From contig NZ_PPXD01000009.1 in NCBI RefSeq assembly GCF_002909375.1, positions 62,001 through 126,000 on the forward strand: DNA of 64,000 bases, given 5' to 3'. The notes under the pieces were generated by a model, which was not told the DNA's origin, did not search any database, and worked only from the letters and a program-made list of their open reading frames with translations. Below are positions 40,901 to 50,585 of this stretch, piece after piece (the stretch's first letter is position 1; each line of letters opens with the position of its first letter). This DNA is from Cryobacterium zongtaii. Lineage in GTDB: Bacteria; Actinomycetota; Actinomycetes; Actinomycetales; Microbacteriaceae. The translations under genes were made by a program, and so were the position numbers.

Positions 40901-41920
40901 TTATCGCGGGGGCGGGCCGACTGACTGCCGCTGAACCAGTGGGCAGTGCATGCGGATCTGCTGCGGTGCCGACTCGGCGTCGCCGGCCAGTTCGGCCGCA
41001 AGCCGCTCGATGGCCCAGCGGCCCATCTCGTAGTGCGGCAGCGCGATGGAGGTCAGTCCGGGCAGCAGTGCGTCGGCCAGGACCTCGAAGTTGTCGATGC
41101 TCACGATGCTCAGGTCGTTTGGGATCGCCAGGCCGGCCAGCTGCGCCGCCTGGTACGCGCCCATGGCGATGCGGTCGTTGAAGCAGAACAGCGCGGTGGG
41201 CCGGTTGGGCTGGGCGAGCATCCGGCTGGCGGCGTCGCGGCCCGGTGCGGTCATCGACTCGCTCATGGTGACGAGGGACTCGTCGAAGGCGATGCCGTGT
41301 TCGGTCAGGGCGGCGCGGTACCCGGCCAGGCGGCCGCGGGTGGCGGGGATGTCGTCGATGTTGCCCAGGTAGCCGATGCGGCGGTGCCCGGCCTCGATGA
41401 GGTGCTCCATGGCCGTGTGGGCGGCGCCCTCCTCGTCGGGCACCACCGAGGACAGGTCGGTGCGGTCGCTGGATGCGTCGAGCAGCACGGTGGGGATGCC
41501 GCTCAGCGCTGCGGGAAGTTCAACGGCCTGGTGGTACATGCGGGCGTAGATGATGCCGTCGACCCGGTGCTGCAGCAGCGCTTCGATGCCGAGGTCTTCG
41601 ACCTTGGAGTTGCGGTTGGAGTTGACGACCATGAGCACCTGGTCGTTGGCCGCGGCGGCCTCTTGAGCGCCGAGCAGAACGTTGCCGGCGTAGGGCGTGG
41701 TGGAGATCTCGTCGCTGACGAAGCCGATGATCTGCGAGCGCTTGCTGCGGAGGCCGCTGGCCAGCCGGTTGGGTGCGTAGTTGAGGCCCTCGGCCACCGA
41801 CTTGACGCGTTCCCGGGTGGCGTCGCTGAGCTGCCCGCCGCCGCTGAGCGAGTGAGACACGGTCGTCACGGAGACGCCGGCCGCGGCCGCGACCTCTCGA
41901 ATACCCACACGCTTGCTCAT
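40901..41920 (-). CDS. LacI-family repressor of the fructoside operon
   Basis: This 339-residue regulator has the LacI helix-turn-helix (VGIREVAAAAGVSVTTVSHSLSGGGQLSDATRERV) and a periplasmic-binding-type sugar domain (IIGFVSDEISTTPYAGNVLLGAQEAA; ALFCFNDRIAMGAYQAAQ). It is the first gene of the minus-strand operon and is preceded by two palindromic operators, so it should repress the whole operon including itself. An in-frame ATG at 41932 is an alternative start. Confidence 0.92.
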   Translation of the reverse strand: MSKRVGIREVAAAAGVSVTTVSHSLSGGGQLSDATRERVKSVAEGLNYAPNRLASGLRSKRSQIIGFVSDEISTTPYAGNVLLGAQEAAAANDQVLMVVNSNRNSKVEDLGIEALLQHRVDGIIYARMYHQAVELPAALSGIPTVLLDASSDRTDLSSVVPDEEGAAHTAMEHLIEAGHRRIGYLGNIDDIPATRGRLAGYRAALTEHGIAFDESLVTMSESMTAPGRDAASRMLAQPNRPTALFCFNDRIAMGAYQAAQLAGLAIPNDLSIVSIDNFEVLADALLPGLTSIALPHYEMGRWAIERLAAELAGDAESAPQQIRMHCPLVQRQSVGPPPR

Positions 41921-41936
41921 CGTTGAACCCATTCCC

Positions 41937-41982
41937 AAAAACGTTTTTGTTGATGTGGGTGAGAGCTTACATAAACGTTTTT
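41937..41982. promoter_or_regulatory. Two LacI operators upstream of the fructoside operon
   Basis: The perfect palindrome AAAAACGTTTTT lies at 41937-41948, and ATAAACGTTTTT with core AAACGTTT lies at 41971-41982. Both have the central CG of LacI-family sites. Their centres are 34 bp apart. They sit directly in front of the lacI-family gene, in an otherwise GC-rich region. Confidence 0.75.
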
Positions 41983-42138
41983 GTGGATGTCAAGTGCGCA
42001 GGGCACATCATTCGATTTGATTGTGCAGGCGGTGGACCCGATGCGACGAACGGCCCCAGCCGGACCCCACTGCCCTCACCGTTCTGCGCGGTGAATTCAG
42101 GTCGGAGCTACGTCCGGGGCCGGCTAGGTGGCAGTGAA

Positions 42139-43845
42139 TCAGTCGGTGCCGTGACTGCCGAACCACACAGTGGCCTCGCCCGGCAGCGAGCCCGCCTCGA
42201 GGGCGCGGCTGGCGAGCGCAACGTCGTCACGGTCGACCGGGTACGGCTCAGTCCCGAAGTTGGTCACGATCTCCCAACCGTTGGGCCGCCGGTAGCGCAG
42301 CACGTCCGAGCGCCCCGTGGGTATCCACTCCAGGTGCTCACCGGTCTGCAGCGTGCGACGCAGCGAGAGAGCGCTGCGGTACAACTCGAGTGACGACAAG
42401 GGATCTGTGCTCTGTGCGGCAACGGAGTAGTCCCCGAACCACGCCGGTTGGGGCAGGTGCGACCCGCCGGTGCCGAAGCCGAACGCCGAACCCCCGTCGT
42501 TGCCGGTTTCCCACGGCAGGGGAACGCGGCAGCCGTCGCGGCCGAGGTCGGTGCCGGCGCTGCGGAAGAACGTGGGGTCCTGCCGGTCGCCCGCCGGGAT
42601 CTCCGCGACCTCGTGGAGCCCGAGTTCCTCGCCCTGGTACAGGTAGCTGGAGCCGGGCAGGCCCAGCATGAACAGGGTCGCGGCGCGCGCTCGCCGCTCG
42701 CCGGCCGGACGATCGAGCACCGGCGTCACCCCGCCGGAGATCACCCAGTCGGCGCCGTGCTTGCGTGCCGGACGCCCGGAATCGTCCCGTGCAGGCTGCG
42801 GAAGTCCGTAACGGGTCGCATGCCGCACGACGTCGTGGTTCGACAGCACCCAGGTGCTCGACGAGCCTGACGTTTCCGCCAGGGTGAGGTTGTCGCGCAC
42901 CACGGTCTCGAACTGGCCGGCGTCGAAGTCTGCTTCGAGCAGGTCGAAGTTGAAGGCCTGACCCAGGCCATCGGGGCTGGCGTAGAGCGGCACCCGCGCC
43001 TTGTCCACCCAGGCCTCCGCCACCGCCGTGCGCGGCGGGTCGTAGGAATTGAACACCTGGCGCCACTCGGCGTAGACCTCGTGCACGTCGTCGCGGTCCA
43101 CCATCGGATGCATGCCGTCCCGGGGGAGAGCATCCAACTGGGCTTGCGACGGCAGCGGCTCGGTGAGGTCCTTGGTGAGCATGTGGGCCACGTCGATCCT
43201 GAAGCCGTCGACTCCGCGGTCCGACCAGAACCGCAGGGTTGTCAGGAAGTCGGCGCGCACCTCGGGGTTGGACCAGTTGAGGTCGGGCTGCTCGATGGCG
43301 AAGTTGTGCAGGTACCACTGGCCGTCGGCAACCCGTTCCCACGATGAGCCCCCGAAGGCTGCGACCCAGTCAGTGGGCGGCAGCGCGCCATCCGGCCCGC
43401 TGCCCTCGCGGAAGATGTAGCGTTCCCGCGCAGACGACCCTCGACCGGAGGCGAGCGCTTCCTGGAACCAGGCGTGCTGGTCCGAGGTGTGATTGGGCAC
43501 GATGTCGACGACGACTCGAATGCCGCGCGTGTGCAGGGCGTCGAGCATCGCGTCGAAGTCAGTCAGGGTGCCGAGTCGCGGATCGACGTTGCGGTAATCC
43601 GCCACGTCGTATCCGCCGTCAGCCAGCGCCGACGGGTAGAACGGACTCAGCCACACCGCATCAATGCCGAGGTCGTGCAGGTAGTCGGCTTTCGAGGTGA
43701 TGCCGGGAAGGTCACCCAGACCGTCGCCGTTGGCGTCGGAAAAGCTACGGGGATAGATCTGGTAAACCGCGGCCTGGCGCCACCAGGGTGCCGGCTCGCT
43801 GATCGGATGCTGGGCGGGCGCCTGAGCGACGTCGACAATGCTCAC
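42139..43845 (-). CDS. GH13 alpha-glucosidase / oligo-1,6-glucosidase
   Basis: This 568-residue GH13 enzyme hydrolyses short alpha-glucosides in the cytoplasm. The nucleophile Asp218 is in GFRIDVAH, the acid/base Glu277 is in AVAEAWV, and the third Asp is in LSNHD. The opening 'WWRQAAVYQIYPRSFSDANGDGLGDLPGI' is typical of family 13 subfamilies of oligo-1,6-glucosidase and alpha-glucosidase. No signal peptide is present. It is the last gene of the alpha-glucoside operon. Confidence 0.92.
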   Translation of the reverse strand: MSIVDVAQAPAQHPISEPAPWWRQAAVYQIYPRSFSDANGDGLGDLPGITSKADYLHDLGIDAVWLSPFYPSALADGGYDVADYRNVDPRLGTLTDFDAMLDALHTRGIRVVVDIVPNHTSDQHAWFQEALASGRGSSARERYIFREGSGPDGALPPTDWVAAFGGSSWERVADGQWYLHNFAIEQPDLNWSNPEVRADFLTTLRFWSDRGVDGFRIDVAHMLTKDLTEPLPSQAQLDALPRDGMHPMVDRDDVHEVYAEWRQVFNSYDPPRTAVAEAWVDKARVPLYASPDGLGQAFNFDLLEADFDAGQFETVVRDNLTLAETSGSSSTWVLSNHDVVRHATRYGLPQPARDDSGRPARKHGADWVISGGVTPVLDRPAGERRARAATLFMLGLPGSSYLYQGEELGLHEVAEIPAGDRQDPTFFRSAGTDLGRDGCRVPLPWETGNDGGSAFGFGTGGSHLPQPAWFGDYSVAAQSTDPLSSLELYRSALSLRRTLQTGEHLEWIPTGRSDVLRYRRPNGWEIVTNFGTEPYPVDRDDVALASRALEAGSLPGEATVWFGSHGTD

Positions 43846-43924
43846 GGGTTCTCCTTGTGGTCGAGGTTGGGTAGGGCTGAAGCGGTAGGGGTGGTCCTGG
43901 CGGGGTGGGAATTCGGGAGGGGCG

Positions 43925-44848
43925 TCAGCCCTTCACCGCGCCCTGCGTGACGCCTTCCATCACCCAACGCTGGGTGAAGAGGTAGACGATGATGGCGGGC
44001 GCCATCGCCATCAGGTACGAGGCGAAGGAGACGTTGTAGTTGTTGCTGAACTGGGTCTGGAAGATGCTCTGCACCACGGGCAGCGTCTGCAGCGCGGGGT
44101 TGGAGGTGATCAGCGACGGCATCATGAAGTCGTTCCAGGAGGCCAGGAAGGCGAAGATACCGACCGTGGCGCTCATCGGTGCCAGCAGGGGAAAGATCAG
44201 TCGCCAGAAGGTCTGCCAGGTGGTCGCGCCGTCGAGGCGAGCGCTTTCTTCCAGTTCGGACGGGATCGAGCGGAGGAAGGCCGTGAACAGCAGGATGCTG
44301 AAGCTCAGCTGGAACATGATGTGCAGGATCGTGACCCCGACGGGGTTGTCGAGCCCGAGCAACCCGGTCAACTGAATCTGCGGAAGCGCCACCACCGGGA
44401 ACGGAATGAACATCGCCGCAAGCAGATAGAAGAACGAATAGCGAAACAGCTTGCGGTCCCAGTTGCGCGAGATCGCGTACGACGCCAGGGCGCCGAGCAG
44501 GACAGTTCCGATGACTGTTCCCGCCGTGACGACCACGGAGACGCCGAATGCCGCGGGGAAGTTCGTGAGATTCCACGCGGTGACGAATCCGTCCACGCTG
44601 AACGGGGCGGGCAGCGAGAAGGCATTGCCGTCGACAGCCTGCGCCTGGGTTTTGAACGCCATCGAGACGGTCACGTAGAGCGGAACGACGACCGTGATGG
44701 CGCATAACAGCAGCACGATCATGAGGGACATGCTGGGCTTGTTGCCGCGGCTCCGCACGGCCGAGGCGGGTCTGCGTCGCGCCTTGCCGTCCTCGAGTGT
44801 TGCGGTGGCTTCAATGCCCTCGGCGATGAGGGCAGGCTGCGTCGACAT
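43925..44848 (-). CDS. CUT1 sugar ABC transporter permease (MalG type)
   Basis: This 307-residue permease has six helices and the EAA loop 'SIPSELEESARLDGATTWQTFWRLIFPLLAPMSATVGI'. Its ATG overlaps the stop of the upstream permease (TAATG). It works with the MalF-type permease and the binding protein of this operon to import an alpha-glucoside. The ATPase must come from elsewhere. Confidence 0.92.
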   Translation of the reverse strand: MSTQPALIAEGIEATATLEDGKARRRPASAVRSRGNKPSMSLMIVLLLCAITVVVPLYVTVSMAFKTQAQAVDGNAFSLPAPFSVDGFVTAWNLTNFPAAFGVSVVVTAGTVIGTVLLGALASYAISRNWDRKLFRYSFFYLLAAMFIPFPVVALPQIQLTGLLGLDNPVGVTILHIMFQLSFSILLFTAFLRSIPSELEESARLDGATTWQTFWRLIFPLLAPMSATVGIFAFLASWNDFMMPSLITSNPALQTLPVVQSIFQTQFSNNYNVSFASYLMAMAPAIIVYLFTQRWVMEGVTQGAVKG

Positions 44849-45735
44849 TAGATTGCGTTCCTTCCACGAGTGATCCGGAGCTGGAGCAGTGAGATCACCA
44901 CGACGATGACGAAGAACATCGTTGCGTTGGCCATCTGGTAGGCGTAGTCGCCTCCGGTGAAGCCCGTGACGATTGTCATCGGGATGCTTCGGGTGGCGGT
45001 GCCCGGACCGCCGTTGGTAAGACCGACGATGACGTCGTAGGCATTGAGGAAGTTCTTGAAGCCGAGCAGCACGTTGATGATCACGTAGCCGACCACCAGC
45101 GGGAGCGTGATCCGCAGCAGCTGCTGCCACTTACTCGCGCCGTCCAGATCGGCCGCCTCGTAGACGTCCCCTGGTACGGCCAGGAGCCCTGCGATGTAGA
45201 TGAGGAGCGTCCCTGGGATTGCCTGCCAGGCGGTGACGATGACGATGCCGATCCAGGCCAAATCCGGGTTGGCGAGGATGCTCTCGCTCAGGACGCCGAT
45301 TCCGGTCGCCTGCCCGAACGCCGGGAGCGAATTGGAGAAGAGGAAGTTGAAGACGTAGGCGATGATGATGCCAGACACCACCATGGGGATCACGAACACC
45401 GTGCGGAGCGCTGTCTTCAGCCTGATCTTCGCCGTCAGGCCGACCGCGAGGAGAAAAGCGATCGCGTTCACGAGCACCACGGTGACGGCGGCGAAGCCGA
45501 AGGTGAAGAGGTAGCTCGACAGGATGGCGGGGTCGGAGAACATCGCGATGTAGTTGATCAGCCCAACGATCTCCCACTCGCCGAAACCGATCGAGTTGGT
45601 GAAGCTGAAGAAGATGCCGATGATGGCCGGCACCGTGATGGCGAGAGTGAAGAGCAGAAGACTCGGCACCAGAAAGGCGTAGTAGATGCCTTCAACCTTG
45701 CGCCTCGGACGCCGGGGCACAGTCGTCGTTGTCAT
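44848..45735 (-). CDS. CUT1 sugar ABC transporter permease (MalF type)
   Basis: This 295-residue permease has six helices and the EAA loop 'AVPGDVYEAADLDGASKWQQLLRITLPLVVGYVII'. It starts with a run of Thr and basic residues (TTTTVPRRPRRK). It lies 22 bp behind the binding-protein gene and overlaps the next permease by 1 bp. Confidence 0.92.
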   Translation of the reverse strand: MTTTTVPRRPRRKVEGIYYAFLVPSLLLFTLAITVPAIIGIFFSFTNSIGFGEWEIVGLINYIAMFSDPAILSSYLFTFGFAAVTVVLVNAIAFLLAVGLTAKIRLKTALRTVFVIPMVVSGIIIAYVFNFLFSNSLPAFGQATGIGVLSESILANPDLAWIGIVIVTAWQAIPGTLLIYIAGLLAVPGDVYEAADLDGASKWQQLLRITLPLVVGYVIINVLLGFKNFLNAYDVIVGLTNGGPGTATRSIPMTIVTGFTGGDYAYQMANATMFFVIVVVISLLQLRITRGRNAI

Positions 45736-45757
45736 GGCCAGTTCCTTATCTAGTCGG

Positions 45758-47023
45758 CTAGCGGCGGAGCGCTAGTCGCGCCCAGTCGGCGTCGAGGGTT
45801 TTGAGGGTGCTTTCCACGCTGCTGCCCAGGGCGATGCCCTGCAGGTAGTTCTCCGTGGGAATGGTGAGTGGGATCGCTCGTGACGCTCCTTGGTAGAAGT
45901 CAGCGGCCTCGTAGTACTCCTTCATGCCGACGATGCGCGGGTCGGTGACCGGCGCGGCATCGGTCGTAGTGCCGTAGCCGAGTTGAGCCGTGTTGTAGGC
46001 ATCCATCACGTCCTGCTGAAAGAGATAGCTGAGGAACTCGCGGGCGGCTTCCTGATGCTCCGACGCCTCGGGGATCCAGGCCGCGAGGTCGATGTTCACC
46101 CGCACCTGAAGGTCTTCGGGGTCGTCCGTCATCGGCAGGGGGAAGGTTCCGAGTTCCAGGTCGGGGGACGTCTTCGCGATCTCGCCGAGGGCCCACGGTC
46201 CCTGCAGGTACATCGCCGCTTCTCCCTTAGCGAAGGCGAGGTTGCCGTCGCCGTAGCCCTTGCTGGCCGCATTCGCGTTGGCGTAGTTGTCGATGAGCAG
46301 CTTCATCCGGTCGACAGGGTCGGCGAGCGTCTTCTGGAACGAGACCGGCGACTCGGGACCCACCTCGGTGCCGAGCTCGTTCATCTCCTCGTAGAAGTCG
46401 GCCACGTCGACCTCGCCGCCGACGGTGTAATCGAACCAGCCCTGAGCCACGGTCCAGGGATCCTTGAAGGTGCCGTAGAACGGGGTGATCCCCGCGGCCT
46501 TGAGCTGGTCGCACACGGCGATCAGCTCGTCGTAGGTTTCGGGGACCTCGAGTCCCTGTTGCTCGAACATCTCGGTGTTGTAGATGACGGATGCCGCCAT
46601 CACGGAATACGGCAGAACACTGGTGCGACCCGGGTAAGTGGCGTACTGGCCGACGAGGTCTTGAACCTCGGGAAGGATGCGCTCCGCTTCTGGCATGTCG
46701 GACAGGTCGCTCAGGGCGCCACGTTCCATGAAACGGGCCATCTCCATGTTGTAGTTGAGCAGACCCAGGTCGGGCGGGTTGCCGCGGAGGAAGCCGGCCT
46801 GCAGGTTCGACGACGCGTCGAGGATGACCTCGACGTCATCCTGCGAGGCGTTGTATTCCTTGATCAGTTCCCGGAAGTACGGGATCGCTTCGGGCTTCGT
46901 GAGGTGAAAGCTCACGGTCTCGGGTGCATCGCCTGGCGCGCAGCCTGTGAGCGTTGCCCCAGCCAGCAGCAGACCAAGGGAAGCAGCGACCACCCTGGGT
47001 GTGCGGCGAGTGGTTCGGTCCAC
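45758..47023 (-). CDS. CUT1 extracellular solute-binding lipoprotein
   Basis: This 421-residue binding protein has a lipoprotein leader (LGLLLAGATLTGCAP) and family-1 features such as 'IPYFRELIKEYNASQDDVEVILD' and 'YGDGNLAFAKGEAAMYLQGPWAL'. The GTG at 47023 is set by AAAGGA 7 nt upstream. It leads the alpha-glucoside operon and is divergent from the ROK regulator. Confidence 0.9.
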   Translation of the reverse strand: MDRTTRRTPRVVAASLGLLLAGATLTGCAPGDAPETVSFHLTKPEAIPYFRELIKEYNASQDDVEVILDASSNLQAGFLRGNPPDLGLLNYNMEMARFMERGALSDLSDMPEAERILPEVQDLVGQYATYPGRTSVLPYSVMAASVIYNTEMFEQQGLEVPETYDELIAVCDQLKAAGITPFYGTFKDPWTVAQGWFDYTVGGEVDVADFYEEMNELGTEVGPESPVSFQKTLADPVDRMKLLIDNYANANAASKGYGDGNLAFAKGEAAMYLQGPWALGEIAKTSPDLELGTFPLPMTDDPEDLQVRVNIDLAAWIPEASEHQEAAREFLSYLFQQDVMDAYNTAQLGYGTTTDAAPVTDPRIVGMKEYYEAADFYQGASRAIPLTIPTENYLQGIALGSSVESTLKTLDADWARLALRR

Positions 47024-47072
47024 GTCATCGTCCTTTCAAAAACCGTCATTGGTCATCATTCGATTAGTTGGA

Positions 47073-47100
47073 CTATTAGATTTAGCTATCAAATCAATAG
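47073..47100. promoter_or_regulatory. ROK operator between 45758-47023 and 47153-48373
   Basis: An AT-rich inverted repeat has arms CTATTAGATTT (47073-47083) and AAATCAATAG (47091-47100), pairing except for one bulged A, with a 7-bp centre. It sits in the gap between the divergent binding-protein and ROK genes, where a repressor would act on both. Confidence 0.6.
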
Positions 47101-47152
47101 GACTGCCACAATAATGCAACAAAGGAATACGAGAGTCAAGAGGTTTTTCGCC

Positions 47153-48373
47153 ATGTTGAACGCCGTCGTCCCGGAGTCACGCGCCAGCCTGCACGCGATG
47201 CTTGACTTCGCCTGGGCCGCCGGCGCCTTCGTCAGCACCGACGCCATGGAGGCGACCGGGCTGACGCGGTCAACGGCCATCGCTGCGCTCGACGAGCTCA
47301 TCAACTTCGGCCTGCTTCGCGAATTACCCAACTCCCGCGCCGTCGGCCAGTACAGCAAGGGGCGGCCAGCGCGCCGATTCGAACTGAGGCCCGAGGCCGC
47401 CGTGGTCATCGGCATGGATGCGGGCCGATCGCATCTCACCACGACAGTGGCCGACCTTCGCGGTGTGCCACTCGCCCAAGAAACCACTGAGTTGACCGCC
47501 GCGAATGAGGGCACCCACGAGCGCCGAGCCGCCGTGGTCGCCGCCATCGACTCGGCGTTGATCGCTGCGGGTCGCTCCCGCACCGAAGTGCTCGCCGCCT
47601 GTGTCGGAGTTCCGTCGCCGGTGGACTCTCACGGCAGGTCGCCCGAGCAGCGTGAGGGCTTCTGGCGCCGTATGAACCCGGACCTGCGCGAGCTGCTCGA
47701 GGAATGGGTGCCGATCGTGAGGGTTGAGAACGATGCGTCCCTTGCCGCAGTGGCCGAGGGTGCGACCGGAGCTGCCGTCGGGCTGGAGAACTTTGTGGTT
47801 TTGCTGGCCGGTGACCGCTTGGGCGCCGGCGTGGTCGTCGACGGGCATCTGCTGAGAGGCGCACACGGCGGCGTCGGTGAGATGAAGGCGTTCGACTTCG
47901 TATTCGGAGTCGAGTCGGCTGCGGGAATCGGCCTGAAACTCACCGACTGGGTGGTGCAGGCTGCAACCTCCGGCCACATCCCGCCGGGGCATCCACTGAC
48001 CGACATTCCCACCGAGCAGCTCACCGGTCGCGCCGTCCTGGATCTGGCCCGGCAGGGGGACCCGTGGTCGAGATGTCTGGTTGAACGTGCGGGAGCCTTG
48101 TTGGCCCGTGTCACGGCGGTCTTCGGCAGCCTCTACGATCCCGAACGGGTGATCGTGTCTGGGGCGGTAGCGGATGGACTCGCCGAGGTGATCGAGGTGG
48201 CGCGTGCTCGGTTGCCAACCGAGTTGGACCTCCCCGCGCCCGATCTGAGGCAATCATTGCTCGGCGCATCCGCGGTCGCCACCGGAGCGGTGTCGGCTGC
48301 GCTCGAGGCGGCCCGTACGGACGTCCTCCGGCTCAGCGCCGAGGAGCTCCGCTGGCGCGAAGCGGCCAGCTAG
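47153..48373 (+). CDS. ROK-family transcriptional regulator (NagC/XylR type)
   Basis: This 406-residue protein has an N-terminal winged helix (FAWAAGAFVSTDAMEATGLTRSTAIAALDELINFGLLRELP, residues about 14-75) and a ROK sugar-binding domain (VVIGMDAGRSHLTTTVADLRG; VENDASLAAVAEGATG; VVLLAGDRLGAGVVVDG). The kinase phosphate loop and the Cys zinc motif are degenerate, as expected for a regulator. An upstream ATG at 47114 is possible; 47153 has AAGAGG 9 nt before it. It probably represses the divergent alpha-glucoside operon. Confidence 0.88.
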   Translation: MLNAVVPESRASLHAMLDFAWAAGAFVSTDAMEATGLTRSTAIAALDELINFGLLRELPNSRAVGQYSKGRPARRFELRPEAAVVIGMDAGRSHLTTTVADLRGVPLAQETTELTAANEGTHERRAAVVAAIDSALIAAGRSRTEVLAACVGVPSPVDSHGRSPEQREGFWRRMNPDLRELLEEWVPIVRVENDASLAAVAEGATGAAVGLENFVVLLAGDRLGAGVVVDGHLLRGAHGGVGEMKAFDFVFGVESAAGIGLKLTDWVVQAATSGHIPPGHPLTDIPTEQLTGRAVLDLARQGDPWSRCLVERAGALLARVTAVFGSLYDPERVIVSGAVADGLAEVIEVARARLPTELDLPAPDLRQSLLGASAVATGAVSAALEAARTDVLRLSAEELRWREAAS

Positions 48374-48583
48374 GGCTTTCGTGTAGGGCCCTCGAATTAG
48401 GCGCCGCCGACGGTGCCGGCTCGTGCACCCACAGTCCGTGGAGAATATAACTATGTATGGGTAACGCGTCGCCAACGCGATATTTGCTGTGTTCTCGGAC
48501 CGCACGCCGGAGGGATGGGGACGCCGCAGACCCCGACTTCTGGGGGCCCAGGCGAACGAAAAACCCTCGTACAATGATTCGCT

Positions 48584-50161
48584 GTGGGGGATTCGTCGTT
48601 TGAAGAAGAGCTGCGTGCTGCGCTGAGCGAGCAGGCGTGGTCCGCCGCAATCGACTCACTCGCGACGCACTGGGTAGCTCTCACACAGACGAATCAAGCC
48701 CTCCTCCTGGAAGTGATTAATGCGCTCCCGGCCGAGGTCCTTGCCGATAACCCGCGGCTCGTTGCGGCGAAGACCTACGTGAACTACCTGCCGGTGAGCG
48801 GCGATCGCCGCCCGCTTCGGTTCCAGCATCGGGTGGCACCCGTTCCCCGTGGCCTGCTCGACATCCTCGTCGACCTCACGAGTCGGAGCGTGTCCTCACG
48901 GTTCCAGGGCAACATGGCCGAAGCGGTGGCTTTGGTGCGCGAGGCGCACGTGATGATCGCCGACGTCTCCGACGAAGCGATCGCATCCATCCGACCGGTG
49001 CTCCCTGACATTCGGCTGCAATGGGCGATCACTCTCGAACTGGGAGGCGAGCTGATCGATGCGAACCGTGCCTACGAACGCACCTTCGATGAAGCGTTGA
49101 CCTTCGACAACGAGCGGATTGTCACGGAGGCGGCGGGTTCGTTGGCGCTCAACTACGCGCTCTCCGGCAACCGAGGCGTCGCTGAACAGTGGTTGAGTCG
49201 CCAGCCGGGAGCCGGGCGTGAGACTCGAGTTGGTCCAGCGGAAGCGACGGCCGTTGACACTGTATTGACGGCGGGCGCACTCGCGCGCGCCCTTCTGGCC
49301 GTAAATGATCTTCGTTTCGAAGATGCGCAAGAGGCATTGGATGCCGCGCCATCGGCCGACATCGACCGGGAGTCTTGGGCGTTCAGGCTCTTTGTCGAAT
49401 CCGCATTGGCCAGAGCCTCCGGTCAAACTCAGCAGCAGCTCGCCCGTGTCGGCGCGACACTGTCAACCCAGCCAGAGCGCCTGCGTTCGAGCGGCCTGAA
49501 CGGGTGGCTGTCCACGATGGCGGTCGCCGAGTTGCAATTGGCGCTTGGCGATATCGGCTCGGCGACTCAGACGATGTCGCAACTCGACGGTGTCACCCTT
49601 CCCGCCGCGATCGATCCGGTGCGCCTCGTTCGTGCGTGGGCTGCTCTCCGGCAGGGAGACGCCCGGGGGGCTCTCGTGCTCGCAGCGCCGGGGCTGTCCC
49701 AGACGCTGATCAGTCCTCGCATCACCGTCGAACTGTTGGTGCTCGTCGCCGCGGCGAAGCTCGAGCTCGGCCAAATCGAGGAGGCACGCGGGCACTTCGC
49801 AGCGGCAATCGACCTCGTGGCCTCTGAAAAACTTGGCATCGTGCTGCTTCGCCTGACCGCTTCCGAACAAGCGACCCTGCTTTCCAAGCACCGGCCGGCG
49901 CTCGAACCGCGCATGCTCCGCGAACTCGACTCTCGAACAAGTGCGGTAACGGCACCTCCGGCCGTGCACCTGAGCGAGCGCGAACGAGTCGTGTTCCGCC
50001 ACCTCGTGCAACGGCGAAGCGTCGCGGCGATCGCTGCCGCAGAGCACCTGTCACCCAACACGATCAAGACCCAATTGAAATCGATCTATCGAAAACTCGA
50101 CGTGAACGACCGGGACGGCGCCATCCGAGTCGCTACGACGGCACCCCACCTGCTCGCCTGA
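48584..50161 (+). CDS. LuxR-type regulator with MalT-like helical repeats
   Basis: The C-terminal ~60 residues of this 525-residue protein are a LuxR helix-turn-helix (LSERERVVFRHLVQRRSVAAIAAAEHLSPNTIKTQLKSIYRKLDVNDRDGAIRVA). The first 450 residues are all-helical and resemble the TPR-like C-terminal part of MalT/LAL regulators, but the STAND ATPase domain (Walker A) is missing. TACAAT stands 8 nt before the GTG. It sits in front of the repeat surface-protein gene on the same strand and may control it. Confidence 0.82.
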   Translation: MGDSSFEEELRAALSEQAWSAAIDSLATHWVALTQTNQALLLEVINALPAEVLADNPRLVAAKTYVNYLPVSGDRRPLRFQHRVAPVPRGLLDILVDLTSRSVSSRFQGNMAEAVALVREAHVMIADVSDEAIASIRPVLPDIRLQWAITLELGGELIDANRAYERTFDEALTFDNERIVTEAAGSLALNYALSGNRGVAEQWLSRQPGAGRETRVGPAEATAVDTVLTAGALARALLAVNDLRFEDAQEALDAAPSADIDRESWAFRLFVESALARASGQTQQQLARVGATLSTQPERLRSSGLNGWLSTMAVAELQLALGDIGSATQTMSQLDGVTLPAAIDPVRLVRAWAALRQGDARGALVLAAPGLSQTLISPRITVELLVLVAAAKLELGQIEEARGHFAAAIDLVASEKLGIVLLRLTASEQATLLSKHRPALEPRMLRELDSRTSAVTAPPAVHLSERERVVFRHLVQRRSVAAIAAAEHLSPNTIKTQLKSIYRKLDVNDRDGAIRVATTAPHLLA

Positions 50162-50585
50162 CCACAAACCGTCAACCGCACCAAAGAAGGCAAGCGCAGC
50201 CAAGCCGAATCTCTCGGTTTTGGGCATCGACAGCGCCATGATTCCGAGCCCAGGCGCTGGGGCGACGAGTCGATGAAGGCCACCCCGCCCGGTTCGCCAA
50301 TGGCCGCTGTGCCGCTGTCGGCGCCTGTTCTGGCCTGTGTCGAGATAATTGCCGCCTCATCAGCCAGATCGCAGATTCCGCGCCCCCAAAGAGGAGGTGT
50401 CCGGCCGCGATGCGCGCCACAGACCGCCTGCTGGGCGAAGGGTGAAGTGGCGGGTGATATTCGCAGATTCCGAGCTTGCGCGGGCGAGGGAGAGGCGAGC
50501 ATTGGGCGGCAGTAACCCAGCTGCCAGGCATGGCCGTTCTCTGTATGTGCTGTGCCATCCGATCGACCATGGAGAACCCGATCAC
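50162..50585 (+). other. 424-bp leader region before the surface-protein gene
   Basis: No convincing gene is seen here. The 11-bp direct repeat CGCAGATTCCG occurs at 50370-50380 and 50462-50472, 92 bp apart, and could be regulator sites. The region should hold the promoter and 5' leader of the surface protein. No known riboswitch was recognised. Confidence 0.5.

Noticed and set aside
45890..47100. Long open frame on the plus strand opposite the binding-protein gene, in frame with the ROK regulator
   Set aside because: It is the GC-driven antisense of a well-supported binding-protein gene, and its predicted protein has no recognisable domain before the ROK start.
50162..50585. Riboswitch in the leader of the surface-protein gene
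   Set aside because: No conserved core of a known class (c-di-GMP, c-di-AMP or others) could be recognised by eye; only a short direct repeat was seen.
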